From positions 124,001 to 188,000 of the forward strand of contig JBJOFG010000002.1 of the NCBI GenBank assembly GCA_046048875.1: DNA of 64,000 bases. The letters run 5' to 3'. This DNA is from CAIZGX01 sp046048875. GTDB lineage: Bacteria; Bacteroidota; Bacteroidia; Flavobacteriales_D; Sanyastnellaceae. The stretch's first letter is position 1, and each line of letters begins with the position of its first letter. Below are positions 8,823 to 19,200 of the stretch, one piece after another. The position numbers and the translations under genes are program-made. A model generated the notes under the pieces. That model searched no databases and was not told the DNA's origin. It was given only the letters and a program-made list of their open reading frames with translations.

Positions 8823-10091
8823 ATGAAACAATTACTTAAGAATTTAAAAGCCGAATTTCAAACAATCGAAGAAGCGAAATTGCTTGTGGCTGTAAGCGGT
8901 GGAATGGACTCTATGCTCATGGCTGAATTGCTACTTCGCGCAAAAATTCCATTCGCAGTGGCGCATGTGAATTACCAATTGCGCGGAAAAGATTCTGAGA
9001 AAGATGAACAGTTTGTAAAAGCCTATTGCAAAAAGAACAAGCTTACTTTCCACTGCGCACATGCTGGTGATTTGTGGAAGGCATCGAAAAACAATTTGCA
9101 AGAACGCGCAAGAGACTTCAGATACAACTACTTCCAACAATTGCAAGATGAATTTGGTTACACACACGTGGTTCTTGCCCATCACGCGAACGACCAACTA
9201 GAGACTGTTCTTCAACATCTTATTCGTGGAAGCGGCTTGAAAGGATTGCTCGGAATGAAGCGTCACACCCACAACAAATGGCGTCCGCTTTTGGAGATTT
9301 CGAAAAAAGAATTGGAGGGTTATGCAAAAGAACTCAAACTGAAATGGAGAGAAGACGCTTCAAACAGTTCTTCCATTTATGGAAGAAATAAAATCCGCAA
9401 CAAGGTAGTTCCTATTCTGGAAGAAATGAATCCGAACATTTTACAAACCCTTTCCAACAGCATTGAAATTTGGGAAGAACAACACGCCATTGTTCAAGAG
9501 AGTCTTCAAAGTTGGCTCGATCAAAACGTGGTATTGAAGGGTGAAAACGAATTGCTTTCCATTGCTGCCGTGAACAATCACTATGCACCTCGTCAGATTA
9601 TGTGGGAATGGTTGAACCTGTTTGAATTCACCACCGGAGAAATCGAAGAAATTTTGAAGCTTCAGAAGACGGGCGCTAAGGTGTCGAATGCCACTTATGC
9701 TGTAGCTCGCGATCGCGACAACTATGTTTTATACGCCTTGAAAAGCGAAATGACGCTTGACGAGTCGAATTATGAAGTTGACATTGTTCCAGCAAAAGGA
9801 TATGAAATCGAAAAAGATTCGAAGGTTGTGCAACTGAATGCCGACAAATTGCGTTTCCCTTTGGAGATACGCCCCTTTGAGCCTGGAGACAAGATTCGTT
9901 CGTTGGGAATGAAGGGAATGAAAAAGGTGAGTGATGTGCTGGTGCAAGCGAAAATCCCTTTAAATGAGAAAAAAAACTATCCAGTTTTGGTTAGCAAGAA
10001 AGAAATTGTTGCTGTCATTGGGCTCTGTGTCTCTGAGGATTACAAGATAGACGCTACTGCGAAGAAGGTTTTTGTGATGCGACTCACGTAA
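8823..10091 (+). CDS. tilS: tRNA(Ile)-lysidine synthetase
   Basis: Modifies C34 of the CAU anticodon of tRNA-Ile2 to lysidine with ATP and lysine, an essential step for AUA decoding. The PP-loop ATP pyrophosphatase motif is VAVSGGMDSMLMAELL near residue 25. AHVNYQLRGKDSEKDEQFV and VLAHHANDQLETVLQHLIRG follow in the expected positions, then the linker with RNKIRNKVVPILEEMNP. The C-terminal TilS_C-like domain (about 345-420) is seen as EIRPFEPGDKIRSLGMKG. At 422 residues it is full length. It is separated from pabB by one base, so translation is probably coupled. Confidence 0.95.
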   Translation: MKQLLKNLKAEFQTIEEAKLLVAVSGGMDSMLMAELLLRAKIPFAVAHVNYQLRGKDSEKDEQFVKAYCKKNKLTFHCAHAGDLWKASKNNLQERARDFRYNYFQQLQDEFGYTHVVLAHHANDQLETVLQHLIRGSGLKGLLGMKRHTHNKWRPLLEISKKELEGYAKELKLKWREDASNSSSIYGRNKIRNKVVPILEEMNPNILQTLSNSIEIWEEQHAIVQESLQSWLDQNVVLKGENELLSIAAVNNHYAPRQIMWEWLNLFEFTTGEIEEILKLQKTGAKVSNATYAVARDRDNYVLYALKSEMTLDESNYEVDIVPAKGYEIEKDSKVVQLNADKLRFPLEIRPFEPGDKIRSLGMKGMKKVSDVLVQAKIPLNEKKNYPVLVSKKEIVAVIGLCVSEDYKIDATAKKVFVMRLT

Positions 10092-10108
10092 TTAGAAATG
10101 AATTGAAC

Positions 10109-10116
10109 TATTTTTG
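10109..10116 (+). promoter_or_regulatory. -7 promoter element of the DsbD-like gene
   Basis: TATTTTTG matches TAnnTTTG and ends five bases before ATG 10122, in the 30 bp gap after tilS. Confidence 0.45.
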
Positions 10117-10121
10117 AAGCT

Positions 10122-12194
10122 ATGAAGAATTTGACCGTAAAGATTTTATTCGCAGTTGCTCTGCTTTTTTCGGGTTGGAATGTGCAAGCGCAGATTGTTG
10201 ATCCTGTTAAATGGAAGACAAGTGTCATTAGCCTTCCAAACAACGAGGCTGAAATTGAAATCAAAGCGACGATTGATCCAGGGTTCCATTTGTATTCTAC
10301 TCAACCGTCGACCGACCCGAATGTATATGCTCTTCCAACAGAGTTAATCTTAACTCCAGACAAAGCCAACTATGAATTAATTGGCAAACTCACCGAAGGA
10401 AAATACATTACGCATTACGACGAAATGCAAGGAGGTGAAGTAAATTATTTTGAGAACTCCGCTGTATTCAAACAAAAAATTAAAATTGTTGGAACATCTG
10501 CCTTTACGCTGAAAGGATTGATTCAAGGTCAAACATGCAACGATAAAGCATGTTACCCATTGGAATCAAAAATCAAAGTTCAAATTACACCGGGAGCTAC
10601 TGAAGGTGCTGTTGGCGTTACTGCTACCGGTGATAGCATTGTGGTTGAAGAAGACCAAGTTCAATTAGAGCCGACAACAACTAAATTTCGTTATTGGATT
10701 CAGACCATTCGCAACGACAAAGACAAGCTAACTACTCGAATTGAAAACGGAAGTGTTTCCGCTCAAACGAGCCAAGATGGTAACATGTGGCAGCTGTTTT
10801 TCTTAGGATTTTTAGGTGGATTGGTTGCATTACTTACACCTTGCGTATTTCCTATGATTCCGTTAACGGTAGCCTTTTTCACCAAAGGGAACAAAGACCG
10901 TAAGAAAGGAATTTTCCAAGCGTTGATCTACGGTGGATTTATTTTCTTGATATACATTCTTCTTTCAATGCCGTTCCACTTCTTGGATCAAATCAATGAA
11001 AATATTCTTAACGACATTTCCACGAACGTTCCTCTGAACATTGTGTTCTTCGTGATTTTCATTGTATTTGCTCTATCTTTCTTCGGCTTATTCGAGATTA
11101 CACTTCCAGCTGGATTGGCGAATAAAATGGATAAGAATGCAGAGGCTGGCGGATTGCTTGGTTCTTTCTTCATGGCTTTAACATTGGCAATTGTATCCTT
11201 CTCTTGCACAGGACCGATCTTGGGATCATTGCTTGCAGGATCATTGGCGAAAGACGGCGGAGCCATTCAGTTAACTGTTGGAATGGGTGGATTCGGATTA
11301 GCACTTGGAATTCCGTTTGCCTTGTTCGCGATGTTCCCAGGCATGATGAAGAGTTTACCAAAATCTGGAGGCTGGTTGAACTCTGTGAAAGTGGTACTTG
11401 GATTTTTAGAAGTTGCTCTCGCATTAAAATTCTTATCACAAGCCGATTTGGTTGTGCACTGGAATTTATTGAAGTATGAAGTCTTCATGGGATTGTGGGT
11501 AGTTATCTTCTTCGGAATGTACCTCTACCTCATTGGCGCTATCAAGTTTTCGCACGACAGTCCTATTCAAAAGTTTTCGAAATTCCGCATTGTATTCACC
11601 ACGTTTGTTGGAATGTGGGTGGTATACCTTGCTAGCGGATTAATGTTGAATGAAAAAGGAACTTCATACAATGCGCTTGCCTTAATGAGCGGACTTGCAC
11701 CACCTACCGGATATTCCTACGCTTATCCAAGCGATTGTCCTCACGGTTTGTTGTGCGAGCACGATTACAATGTCGCATTGGAACGAGCGCGCAAAGAAGG
11801 AAAACCTTTATTTGTAGACTTCACAGGATATGCTTGTGTAAACTGTCGTAAGATGGAAGAACACGTGTGGCCTGAAGTTCTTGATTTATTGCAAAATGAA
11901 TTCATTGTCGTAAGTCTTTATGTCGATGACAAGCAAGAACTTCCTGCTGAATTAAAAGAGACTGTAGTTACGAAGTGGGCAGGAATTGAAAAAGAAATTG
12001 AAACTTATGGTGATCTTTGGTCGGCCTTTGAGATTGAAACTTTCAACAACAATTCTCAACCGATGTACGCAATCATTGACCCAATGACCGAAGGAAGAGA
12101 AGAACTCATGAATCCTATCAAAAGTGGAATTGTTGAGACCTCTGAATTCCGTGCGTGGTTGGAAGAAGGCTTGCAAGCTTTCAACAACAAGTAA
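10122..12194 (+). CDS. DsbD-type thiol:disulfide interchange protein
   Basis: A 690-residue inner-membrane protein that passes electrons from cytoplasmic thioredoxin to periplasmic thiols. After a signal peptide (to about residue 24, VQAQ) comes a DsbD N-terminal domain with the cysteine pair C139/C144 in GQTCNDKACYPLE. A block of about eight membrane helices (residues 225-530) carries the transport cysteines in LTPCVFPMIPLTV and FSCTGPILGSLL. The C-terminal thioredoxin-like domain has C572-V-N-C575 in GYACVNCRKME. All three cysteine pairs of DsbD are present. A roughly 50-residue insertion near residue 610 (rich in Glu, Lys and Trp) is longer than in the E. coli protein but usual in Bacteroidota. 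Likely clients are cytochrome c maturation and periplasmic disulfide repair; the two c-type peroxidases at 40-42 kb would need such reductants (inference). Confidence 0.92.
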   Translation: MKNLTVKILFAVALLFSGWNVQAQIVDPVKWKTSVISLPNNEAEIEIKATIDPGFHLYSTQPSTDPNVYALPTELILTPDKANYELIGKLTEGKYITHYDEMQGGEVNYFENSAVFKQKIKIVGTSAFTLKGLIQGQTCNDKACYPLESKIKVQITPGATEGAVGVTATGDSIVVEEDQVQLEPTTTKFRYWIQTIRNDKDKLTTRIENGSVSAQTSQDGNMWQLFFLGFLGGLVALLTPCVFPMIPLTVAFFTKGNKDRKKGIFQALIYGGFIFLIYILLSMPFHFLDQINENILNDISTNVPLNIVFFVIFIVFALSFFGLFEITLPAGLANKMDKNAEAGGLLGSFFMALTLAIVSFSCTGPILGSLLAGSLAKDGGAIQLTVGMGGFGLALGIPFALFAMFPGMMKSLPKSGGWLNSVKVVLGFLEVALALKFLSQADLVVHWNLLKYEVFMGLWVVIFFGMYLYLIGAIKFSHDSPIQKFSKFRIVFTTFVGMWVVYLASGLMLNEKGTSYNALALMSGLAPPTGYSYAYPSDCPHGLLCEHDYNVALERARKEGKPLFVDFTGYACVNCRKMEEHVWPEVLDLLQNEFIVVSLYVDDKQELPAELKETVVTKWAGIEKEIETYGDLWSAFEIETFNNNSQPMYAIIDPMTEGREELMNPIKSGIVETSEFRAWLEEGLQAFNNK

Positions 12195-12202
12195 TGGGTA
12201 AC

Positions 12203-12217
12203 GTTGGTTAAACCAAC
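12203..12217. other. 6-bp inverted repeat between the DsbD-like and DUF5686 genes
   Basis: GTTGGT-TAA-ACCAAC forms a short perfect hairpin eight bases after the DsbD-like stop. A T-rich stretch (tctttttcgtttc) begins only about 14 bases later, so this is at best a weak terminator. It could also be a protein-binding palindrome. Confidence 0.4.
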
Positions 12218-12254
12218 TTGACGCATTGAAATCTTTTTCGTTTCTTCGTAAGGA

Positions 12255-14729
12255 ATGAAAAAAAGACTTTTACTTTTCTTAACATTTTGTTTTTCGGTAG
12301 CGCTCACTGCGCAGAAAACTATCGTGTTCGGAACTGTAATTGACGCCGTAAGTAAACAATCCATTCCCTTCGCACCTGTTTATTTTGTTGGAACCAAATC
12401 GGGAACCACATCCGATGAAAATGGAAAGTACCGCATTGAAACGTATTACTCCAGTGATACGCTGCGTTGCAAAGGAATGGGCTATGCGCAGCAATCGTTC
12501 TATGTGAAGCAAGGAACCACCAAAGAAATAAACTTCGCTCTCGTAGATGAAAACACCACGAGTGTTGTTGTTATTCGCCCGAAAGACGAACCCAATCCCG
12601 CAATTGCACTTATGAAAAAAGTGATTGCGAATAAGAAAATCAACAACAGAGAAAAGTTAGATGCTTACGAATACGAAGCTTACAACAAAGTAGAGTTCGA
12701 TTTGAACAACATCAACGAAGCCATTGCAGATAAAAAACTCATGAAGCCCTTCGAATTTATTTTTGAAGGAATAGACACTACGCAAGAAAAGCCTTACCTG
12801 CCCGTCTTCATGACGGAGTCGCTCTCTGATTTCTATTACAGACGCAATCCGAAAATTTCCAAAGAAATTGTAAAAGGAACTCGCGTTACCGGAGTGGAAA
12901 ATCAAAGTGTGAATCAGTTTTTGGGCGACATGTACCAAAACGTAAATGTCTATGACAATGAAATTGTCATTTTCAGAAAAAGTTTCACATCTCCTGTTTC
13001 AGTCTATGCACTTGGATTTTACGATTACGGACTTGTAGACAGTGCCTTCATCGATGGAAAATGGTGCTACAAATTGGAATTTTTTCCACGTAGAAAACAA
13101 GAATTATTGTTTCACGGTGAAATGTGGATCCACGACACCACCTACGCAGTAAAGCAAATAGACGCAAGCATTTCTGAAGATGCGAACATCAACTGGATCA
13201 AACAATTCAGCGTTCACCAAGAGTACAATGAAGTAGAGAATGAAGTTTGGATGTTAGTGAAAGACCAACTCTTGGTTGAATTCAACATGAGTGAAAAAAA
13301 ATTAGGTGTCTACGGGAGGAAAAATAGTAGCTATAAAAAATTCACCATTAACAAACCTCGCGAAGATGAATTCTATCAGGGGTATACCGACATTATTGTA
13401 GACCCCAACTCTTCCAATCACGACGATGCCTATTGGCAAAACATGCGGCATACAGCATTAACGGCAAAGGAAGAACGCATCTATAACATGGCCGATACAC
13501 TTAAGACGCTTCCGCAATTCAAGACGGTCACGGATATTATTACGTTGTTTGTTTCGGGGTATAAGGTGAAGGGTAATTTCGAATATGGTCCATATTATAC
13601 CTTTTACAGTTTCAATCCCATTGAAGGAAATCGTTTGCGTTTCGGCGGAAGAACAAGCAATGCCTTCAGCACAAAACTCATGCTCGACGGGTACATGGCT
13701 TATGGATTCCGCGACGATCGATTTAAGTACGGTGCAGGCGGATTGTACATTATTCAGAAAAGTCCACGCTTCGCAATTTCTGCTCATGGCAAGCGTGACA
13801 TGGAGCAGCTCGGACTAGGGGCAGGTGCTTTCAGACAAGACAACATTTTATCTTCTTTGTTTCGAAGAAATCCGGCAAATAAACTCACCGATGTAACGGA
13901 CATTAATTCATACATCGAAAAAGAATGGCTGTATGGTCTTTCGAATAAACTCATCTTCACACACCGAATTTTAAAACCAGCCGGAACCAAGTATTCCTAC
14001 ACTCGCTTCCTCCCAATTACCAATAGCTACGAGCAAGAGAACGCATTAATCTCCACTGAAATCTCATTGTATACGCGCTTTGCATTCAAAGAAAAGTTTG
14101 TGTACGGTGAATTTGAGAGAATCAGTTTGGGAACGAATTACCCTGAATTCGAAATGATTTATAGTCTTGCACTGCCAGGAGTAATGAATGCTGAGTACAA
14201 GTATCAACGACTGCAAATGCAGGTGTATGATAAGATGCGCTTCGGTCCGTTCGGTTATTTGAATCTCACCGTTCAGGCAGGAAAAATATTTGGGAACCTT
14301 CCATACCCAATGTTGCAAATGCACCAAGGGAACGAAACATTCTTTTACGATGAAGCCAGTTACAACACCATGAATTACTTTGAATTCGTGAGCGACCAAT
14401 GGGCCAGTGTCTGGGGTTCTTACCACGCAGAAGGACTCTTCTTCAATAAGGTTCCGTTATTGCGCAAGTTGAAATGGCGAGAAGTAGCTAGCGCGAAAGT
14501 CTTAGTGGGAAGCTACGATTTGAAGAACGATGAACTGTTGAGTCGCGATTTCAACGCAGATGGGATACCCGACATCTATCGATTAAGACAACCCTATGCC
14601 GAAGCTGCGATTGGCGTAGAAAACATTTTCAAAATACTTCGCGTAGACGCTTTGTGGCGTCTCTCCTATCTCGACAATGCGAACATTGTTCGATTCGGTC
14701 TTCGCGCGAAACTTCAATTCGAATTCTAG
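12255..14729 (+). CDS. DUF5686 outer-membrane protein with carboxypeptidase-regulatory-like domain
   Basis: An 824-residue protein of a Bacteroidota-specific family. A signal peptide (residues 1-19, ending TAQ) is followed by a CarboxypepD_reg-like beta-sandwich (about 22-105, VFGTVIDAVSKQSIPFAPVY and GTTSDENGKYRI). The DUF5686 region runs to the C-terminus. The last 400 residues alternate polar and aromatic residues (for example NRLRFGGRTSNAFSTKLMLD) and end in RFGLRAKLQFEF, with a terminal Phe as in outer-membrane beta-barrels. The function is unknown; the architecture resembles TonB-dependent-like barrels without a plug. It begins 60 bp after the DsbD-like gene and ends 16 bp before pssA. 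Confidence 0.88.
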   Translation: MKKRLLLFLTFCFSVALTAQKTIVFGTVIDAVSKQSIPFAPVYFVGTKSGTTSDENGKYRIETYYSSDTLRCKGMGYAQQSFYVKQGTTKEINFALVDENTTSVVVIRPKDEPNPAIALMKKVIANKKINNREKLDAYEYEAYNKVEFDLNNINEAIADKKLMKPFEFIFEGIDTTQEKPYLPVFMTESLSDFYYRRNPKISKEIVKGTRVTGVENQSVNQFLGDMYQNVNVYDNEIVIFRKSFTSPVSVYALGFYDYGLVDSAFIDGKWCYKLEFFPRRKQELLFHGEMWIHDTTYAVKQIDASISEDANINWIKQFSVHQEYNEVENEVWMLVKDQLLVEFNMSEKKLGVYGRKNSSYKKFTINKPREDEFYQGYTDIIVDPNSSNHDDAYWQNMRHTALTAKEERIYNMADTLKTLPQFKTVTDIITLFVSGYKVKGNFEYGPYYTFYSFNPIEGNRLRFGGRTSNAFSTKLMLDGYMAYGFRDDRFKYGAGGLYIIQKSPRFAISAHGKRDMEQLGLGAGAFRQDNILSSLFRRNPANKLTDVTDINSYIEKEWLYGLSNKLIFTHRILKPAGTKYSYTRFLPITNSYEQENALISTEISLYTRFAFKEKFVYGEFERISLGTNYPEFEMIYSLALPGVMNAEYKYQRLQMQVYDKMRFGPFGYLNLTVQAGKIFGNLPYPMLQMHQGNETFFYDEASYNTMNYFEFVSDQWASVWGSYHAEGLFFNKVPLLRKLKWREVASAKVLVGSYDLKNDELLSRDFNADGIPDIYRLRQPYAEAAIGVENIFKILRVDALWRLSYLDNANIVRFGLRAKLQFEF

Positions 14730-14745
14730 CCCCTATCTTTACCGC

Positions 14746-15435
14746 ATGTTTGGAAAAGCAATCATCCCCAACACACTCACCATGCTCAATTTGGTTATGG
14801 GGTGTGCTGCATTATTGGCTCATAATATTCAAGATGCATTTTTCTTCGTTTTGATTGCAGCTTTCGCTGATCTCTTAGACGGATTGGTGGCACGTGGCAT
14901 TGGAGCAGCCTCAGAAATGGGAAAGCAATTGGATTCGCTGGCTGACGTGGTGAGCTTCGGCGTAGTTCCCTCATTTTGGTTGTACCGTCTGCTTCAACCT
15001 GAACTAAAAATTTGGGCAGCTCTCGCATTTCTGCTCGCCGTAGCCGCCGCTTTTCGATTGGCACGTTTCAACCTAGATACTTCGAAATCTACCGGATTCA
15101 AAGGGCTGCCAGTTCCAGCGAATGGTTTGTTTTGGTTAAGTGTTTTATCATTGACAGAAACTGAACCATTAAGTAATGAAATCATTATTGGTTTGATTCT
15201 ATTCTTTGCCTTGCTCATGGCTTCTACGCTTCCGCTCCTCTCTTTCAAATTTTCAAATTTTAGTTGGAAGGAAAATGCCATGAAGTACATTCTTATTGGA
15301 AGCATCGTTTTGTCAGCAATTGGTGCACATTTCATTTTGAAAAAAGTCCTGTGGACTGTTCCAATTGCCCTACTTTTGTACCTCATTTTATCTGGAGTTC
15401 AACATCTATTCGAGAAAAAGCATGAAAAAATTTAA
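14746..15435 (+). CDS. pssA: CDP-diacylglycerol--serine O-phosphatidyltransferase
   Basis: Integral membrane enzyme that makes phosphatidylserine, the precursor of phosphatidylethanolamine, from CDP-diacylglycerol and serine. The CDP-alcohol phosphatidyltransferase motif D-G-x2-A-R-x8-G-x3-D-x3-D is complete in the segment from DGLVARG to LDSLADVVSFG (residues about 45-70). Several hydrophobic helices follow. I start at ATG 14746 (229 residues). The frame is open back to 14677, but that part overlaps the DUF5686 gene and adds a polar, non-conserved leader. A near-match -7 box TATCTTTA at 14734-14741 ends four bases before this ATG. The end overlaps purS by 14 bases. Confidence 0.93.
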   Translation: MFGKAIIPNTLTMLNLVMGCAALLAHNIQDAFFFVLIAAFADLLDGLVARGIGAASEMGKQLDSLADVVSFGVVPSFWLYRLLQPELKIWAALAFLLAVAAAFRLARFNLDTSKSTGFKGLPVPANGLFWLSVLSLTETEPLSNEIIIGLILFFALLMASTLPLLSFKFSNFSWKENAMKYILIGSIVLSAIGAHFILKKVLWTVPIALLLYLILSGVQHLFEKKHEKI

Positions 15436-15676
15436 AGCTGAAATTAACGTAATGCCTTTAGAAGCATTATTAGACCCTCAAGGAAAAGCAGTGACATCGT
15501 CATTGAACAGTTTATCAATTGGAACTATCGCAAACGTTCGCGTTGGAAAACACATGAGTTTGTTTGTTGAGGCTGCTGATCATGCAAGTGCAGAGGGTAT
15601 CGTTGATCAAGCATGTAAAAAATTGCTTTGCAACGAAATCATGGAGTACTACACTTTCACAGTTGTAGAAGCCTAA
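15422..15676 (+). CDS. purS: phosphoribosylformylglycinamidine synthase subunit PurS
   Basis: An 84-residue protein starting at ATG 15422 with MKKFKAEINVMPLEALLDPQ. PurS subunits begin with such a short beta-strand and the phrase MPLExLLDPQGKA. GIVDQACKKLLCNEIMEYY near the end is also characteristic. PurS bridges PurL and PurQ in the three-subunit FGAM synthase of purine synthesis, so the genome should encode a short PurL and a separate PurQ; neither is in this window. An upstream ATG at 15365 lies inside pssA and is rejected. It overlaps the pssA end by 14 bases and its stop overlaps the next start by one base (TAATG), so all three genes are translationally linked. Confidence 0.88.
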   Translation: MKKFKAEINVMPLEALLDPQGKAVTSSLNSLSIGTIANVRVGKHMSLFVEAADHASAEGIVDQACKKLLCNEIMEYYTFTVVEA

Positions 15677-16224
15677 TGCGTTTTTACGCGACACTCTCTT
15701 TTTTATTTTTAACATTAGTCGTTAATGCGCAATTAACGCCCCTAATCATTGGTCGAAAGCACGTTGATTTCGGTTACAAAACAATCCAGTCTACGCGCGA
15801 GGTAAAAGCATTGATTATTCATTCAACGTTTAATGCTTCCTTTCCAAACACACAAAATCCCGATACTTTTTCGGTGGATGGTGTGCTTCAACAATTCAAG
15901 CAATACGGAGTTGCTGCCCATTATTTAATTGGAAGAGACGGTAATGTCTATGAATTGGTAGAACCAAACAATGTAGCGTATCATGCAGGTAAAAGCCAAC
16001 TTCCAGATGGAACAACTGCTGTGAATTCTTGCTCCATTGGTATTGAAATCATGTGCACCTATTCTGTTGGACCCAATTCTGCCCAATACGCTTCGCTGCG
16101 TAAGCTTATAGATCAACTAGACGCGCAATATAAATTCAAGTATATCCTCGGGCATTTCGATATTGCGCCTGGACGAAAAACCGATCCGTGGCATTTCGTC
16201 GATAGCGGATTTTTCAGAAAATAA
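15676..16224 (+). CDS. secreted N-acetylmuramoyl-L-alanine amidase (Amidase_2)
   Basis: A 182-residue peptidoglycan amidase that cleaves the bond between MurNAc and L-Ala. It starts at ATG 15676, sharing a base with the purS stop (TAATG). Residues 1-19 are a signal peptide ending VNAQ. The catalytic domain has the zinc-ligand region VKALIIHSTF, then AAHYLIGRDGNVYELV, VAYHAGKS, CSIGIEI and LGHFDIAPGRKTDPWHF, which supplies the second His ligand and the conserved Lys/Asp. It consists of the Amidase_2 domain alone, with no anchoring module. It may act in wall recycling or daughter-cell separation. The upstream start at 15628 lies inside purS and lacks a signal sequence. Confidence 0.92.
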   Translation: MRFYATLSFLFLTLVVNAQLTPLIIGRKHVDFGYKTIQSTREVKALIIHSTFNASFPNTQNPDTFSVDGVLQQFKQYGVAAHYLIGRDGNVYELVEPNNVAYHAGKSQLPDGTTAVNSCSIGIEIMCTYSVGPNSAQYASLRKLIDQLDAQYKFKYILGHFDIAPGRKTDPWHFVDSGFFRK

Positions 16225-16276
16225 TCGGTATTGTTTTTTTTTCGTATCTTTTCTTCTTCAATCCTTAATTGTTCCT

Positions 16277-19200
16277 ATGAAAAAGATTCTACTTGCCTTT
16301 GCATGTCTCGCTACTTTTCAAGCCTTCTCGCAGGCTCCTGCGAATGACATTTGTGCCAATGCCATTGAATTAATTCCGAATTCAGGTCCGGTTGCTGCTT
16401 CAAATTTAAATACAGTAACAGAGGGAACAAGCCCTTCTTGTGGTGTGGGTGCTGGCGCTGGGATTAAAGACGTATGGTACAAATTCATATTCACTGGCGG
16501 AACATATACACTTACCACAACTCTCGGAACTCTTGCAGATACTAGGATTGCGATATATAACTCATGTTCAGGCACTCAACTTTTGTGCAACGACGATGCA
16601 GCGGGAATGGGATACGCCTCACAATTGGTAATGTCTTGTCCTAACCTAACAGTTGGCACAACTTATTACGTTCAAGCCGGTGGTTACAACAATCTTCAAG
16701 GTAATTTTTCTATTCAACTTACTTCAACAAATATCGCAGGATGCACAGATCCCACTGCTGCAAATTACAATGCTTGCGCTACAACCGACAACGGCTCTTG
16801 TGTGGTCTTTATGCCTAATGAAACATGTGCAACCGCTGTTGAATTTATTCCCAATAGCGGAGTTATTACTACAAACAATATGAATGTAGCAGTTGGACCA
16901 ACACCAGGTTGTGGCGGTACCATTCGTGATATATGGTATTACTTCGTTTATCAAGGTGGAAATGTAACAATTCAAACGAGTGCAACAACCGGAACAGGAA
17001 CACCGGTTACAGATACACAACTTGCGGTTTACAATGCATGCAACGGTTCAATCATTGCTTGCGACGACGATGACGCAGCTGGAAATTATTCCATGGTGAA
17101 ATTTGGATGTCCTACCGGCAATGGAACGGCGGGGGCGAATGAAGATGATTACTTAACCATTGGACAAGCATATTACATTCAAGTAGGTGGCTATAACAGC
17201 ACCATGGGTGAATTCAACTTCAACATAACAACCACGAATGTTTCAGGTTGCACGAACTCTAATGCAACAAATTACAATGCCTGTGCTACGACGGATGACG
17301 GAACTTGTGAGTTCCCGCCACTAGCCTCTAATTTCAACTATTATCCTTCTGGAACCAATTGTATGAATTTTCAATTCAACAATACTTCGGAGGGAAATGC
17401 AACCTCATTTGAATGGACTTTCCCTTCAGATTGCGTTCCTTCAACTTCAACATTAGAAAATCCAACAACCACTTTTGCTGCCGTTGGAATGTTCCCAGTT
17501 ACACTTACAACCTATGACCCAGAGGGAAATAGCAACAGTGTGACACTAAATGTTATAGTAACAAATGGTCATAACCTTACTGTGGACATCACAGCTGACA
17601 ACCTTCCACAGCAAACATCTTGGAAAGTTTTCAATCAAGAGAACCTAGTCATTCAGCAAGGAACCAGCAATGACGCGAATTTCTGCATTAGCAACAATTG
17701 TCATCGCGTAGAAATTTATGATACCGGTGGAAATGGACTGTGTTGCGCAAACGGAACAGGCGCCTACAATATTTATTTGGATGGAAATTCAGTGGCAACA
17801 GGTGCGGCCTTCGGTGCACTCGCGACCATTCAAGTCAACTGTCCTCAGGGGACAAGTTGCGACAATGCGATTGTTGCGAACCTTGGATTAAACGCCGTTC
17901 CTGCCCCGAATACTTGGTATTCTTTCACACCTTCTGTAAACGGACAATACCAAGTTTCAACTTGTGGATTGGCAGGTTGTGATACAAAGATCTGGTTATA
18001 CGACTATTGCAACATGGCGCTATTCGATAACACAGTTGAAGCGACCTATACCTACAACGACGATCTATGTGGCATTGAAGCTGAAATTACACCTTACCTT
18101 GAAGGGGGAGAAACTTACTACGTTCGCGTTGGTGATGAAGGAGGCGCATGCGGATTATCTGCTTTTGAAGTATTGTTCGAATACATGGGACCAATTGTTG
18201 GCTGTATGGACATTAACGCATGCAACTACAGTCCGCTTGCGGAAGCTCCTTCAGTTTGTTATTACAATGGAGATCCAAATTGTTCTGATGTAGGACCTGA
18301 TTTATTAGTAGAAGGAAACGTTTTATACACCTCACTCTATCAGACAACATTAACGGCAACCGATGGATGTTTAGTAAACGAAGGCTGTTTGCAAGGATTA
18401 GGAACAAGACAAATTGTTCGCTTCTCAACGCGAATTGACAATATTGGAAACCTCGATTACTTCATTGGTGTTCCTAACGTCAATAACCCTCAGTTCATTT
18501 TCGACCCTTGTCACAACCATTACCACTATTCGGGTTATGCTGAATACTTACTTTATGACAACAACGGAAACTTAATGCCTGAAATTGGATTCAAAAATGG
18601 ATTCTGCGTATTGGATTTGGGTTGCGTAACGGGTGTTGCAAAATACGGATGCGGTAACATGGGGATCACTGCTGGTTGTTATGATGTTTATAGTTCAGGA
18701 CTAAGTTGTCAATGGATCGATATCACAAACGTGCCTGCGGGAACCTATCACTTGGTAGTAAGAACCAACTGGGACCAAGACCCTGATGCCCTTGGAAATT
18801 ATGAATTGCGCTACGACAACAACTGGGCACAGGTATGTATTTCTTTTGAGCGCGATGCCATGAATAACATCATCAACTTCGTGAAATTACCAATGGGTTC
18901 TTGCCCTGAAATTGTTGACTGTGTAGGACAACTTTTCGGCGGAGCTCAACCCGACTGCATGGGCAACTGTCCTGCTGAAATGAAAAAAGGAGATTTGAAT
19001 GAAGACCTAAGCTACTCGCAAGTAGATGTTGACATGTACGGCAACTCTGCTGTATACTCAGACCTATCTGCTTCAATCTGCAACGATTTAAATAGCGATG
19101 GAGATATTAGTATTGCCGATGCAGCTTATTTAGAAGAGTGTATACATGCACAAATAGATGAGGGAATTGCCCCAGGAAATATGCAACCTTGCGGTTGGGA

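Noticed and set aside
15365..15421. Extended PurS start at 15365
   Set aside because: It lies inside pssA and adds 19 residues absent from PurS proteins.
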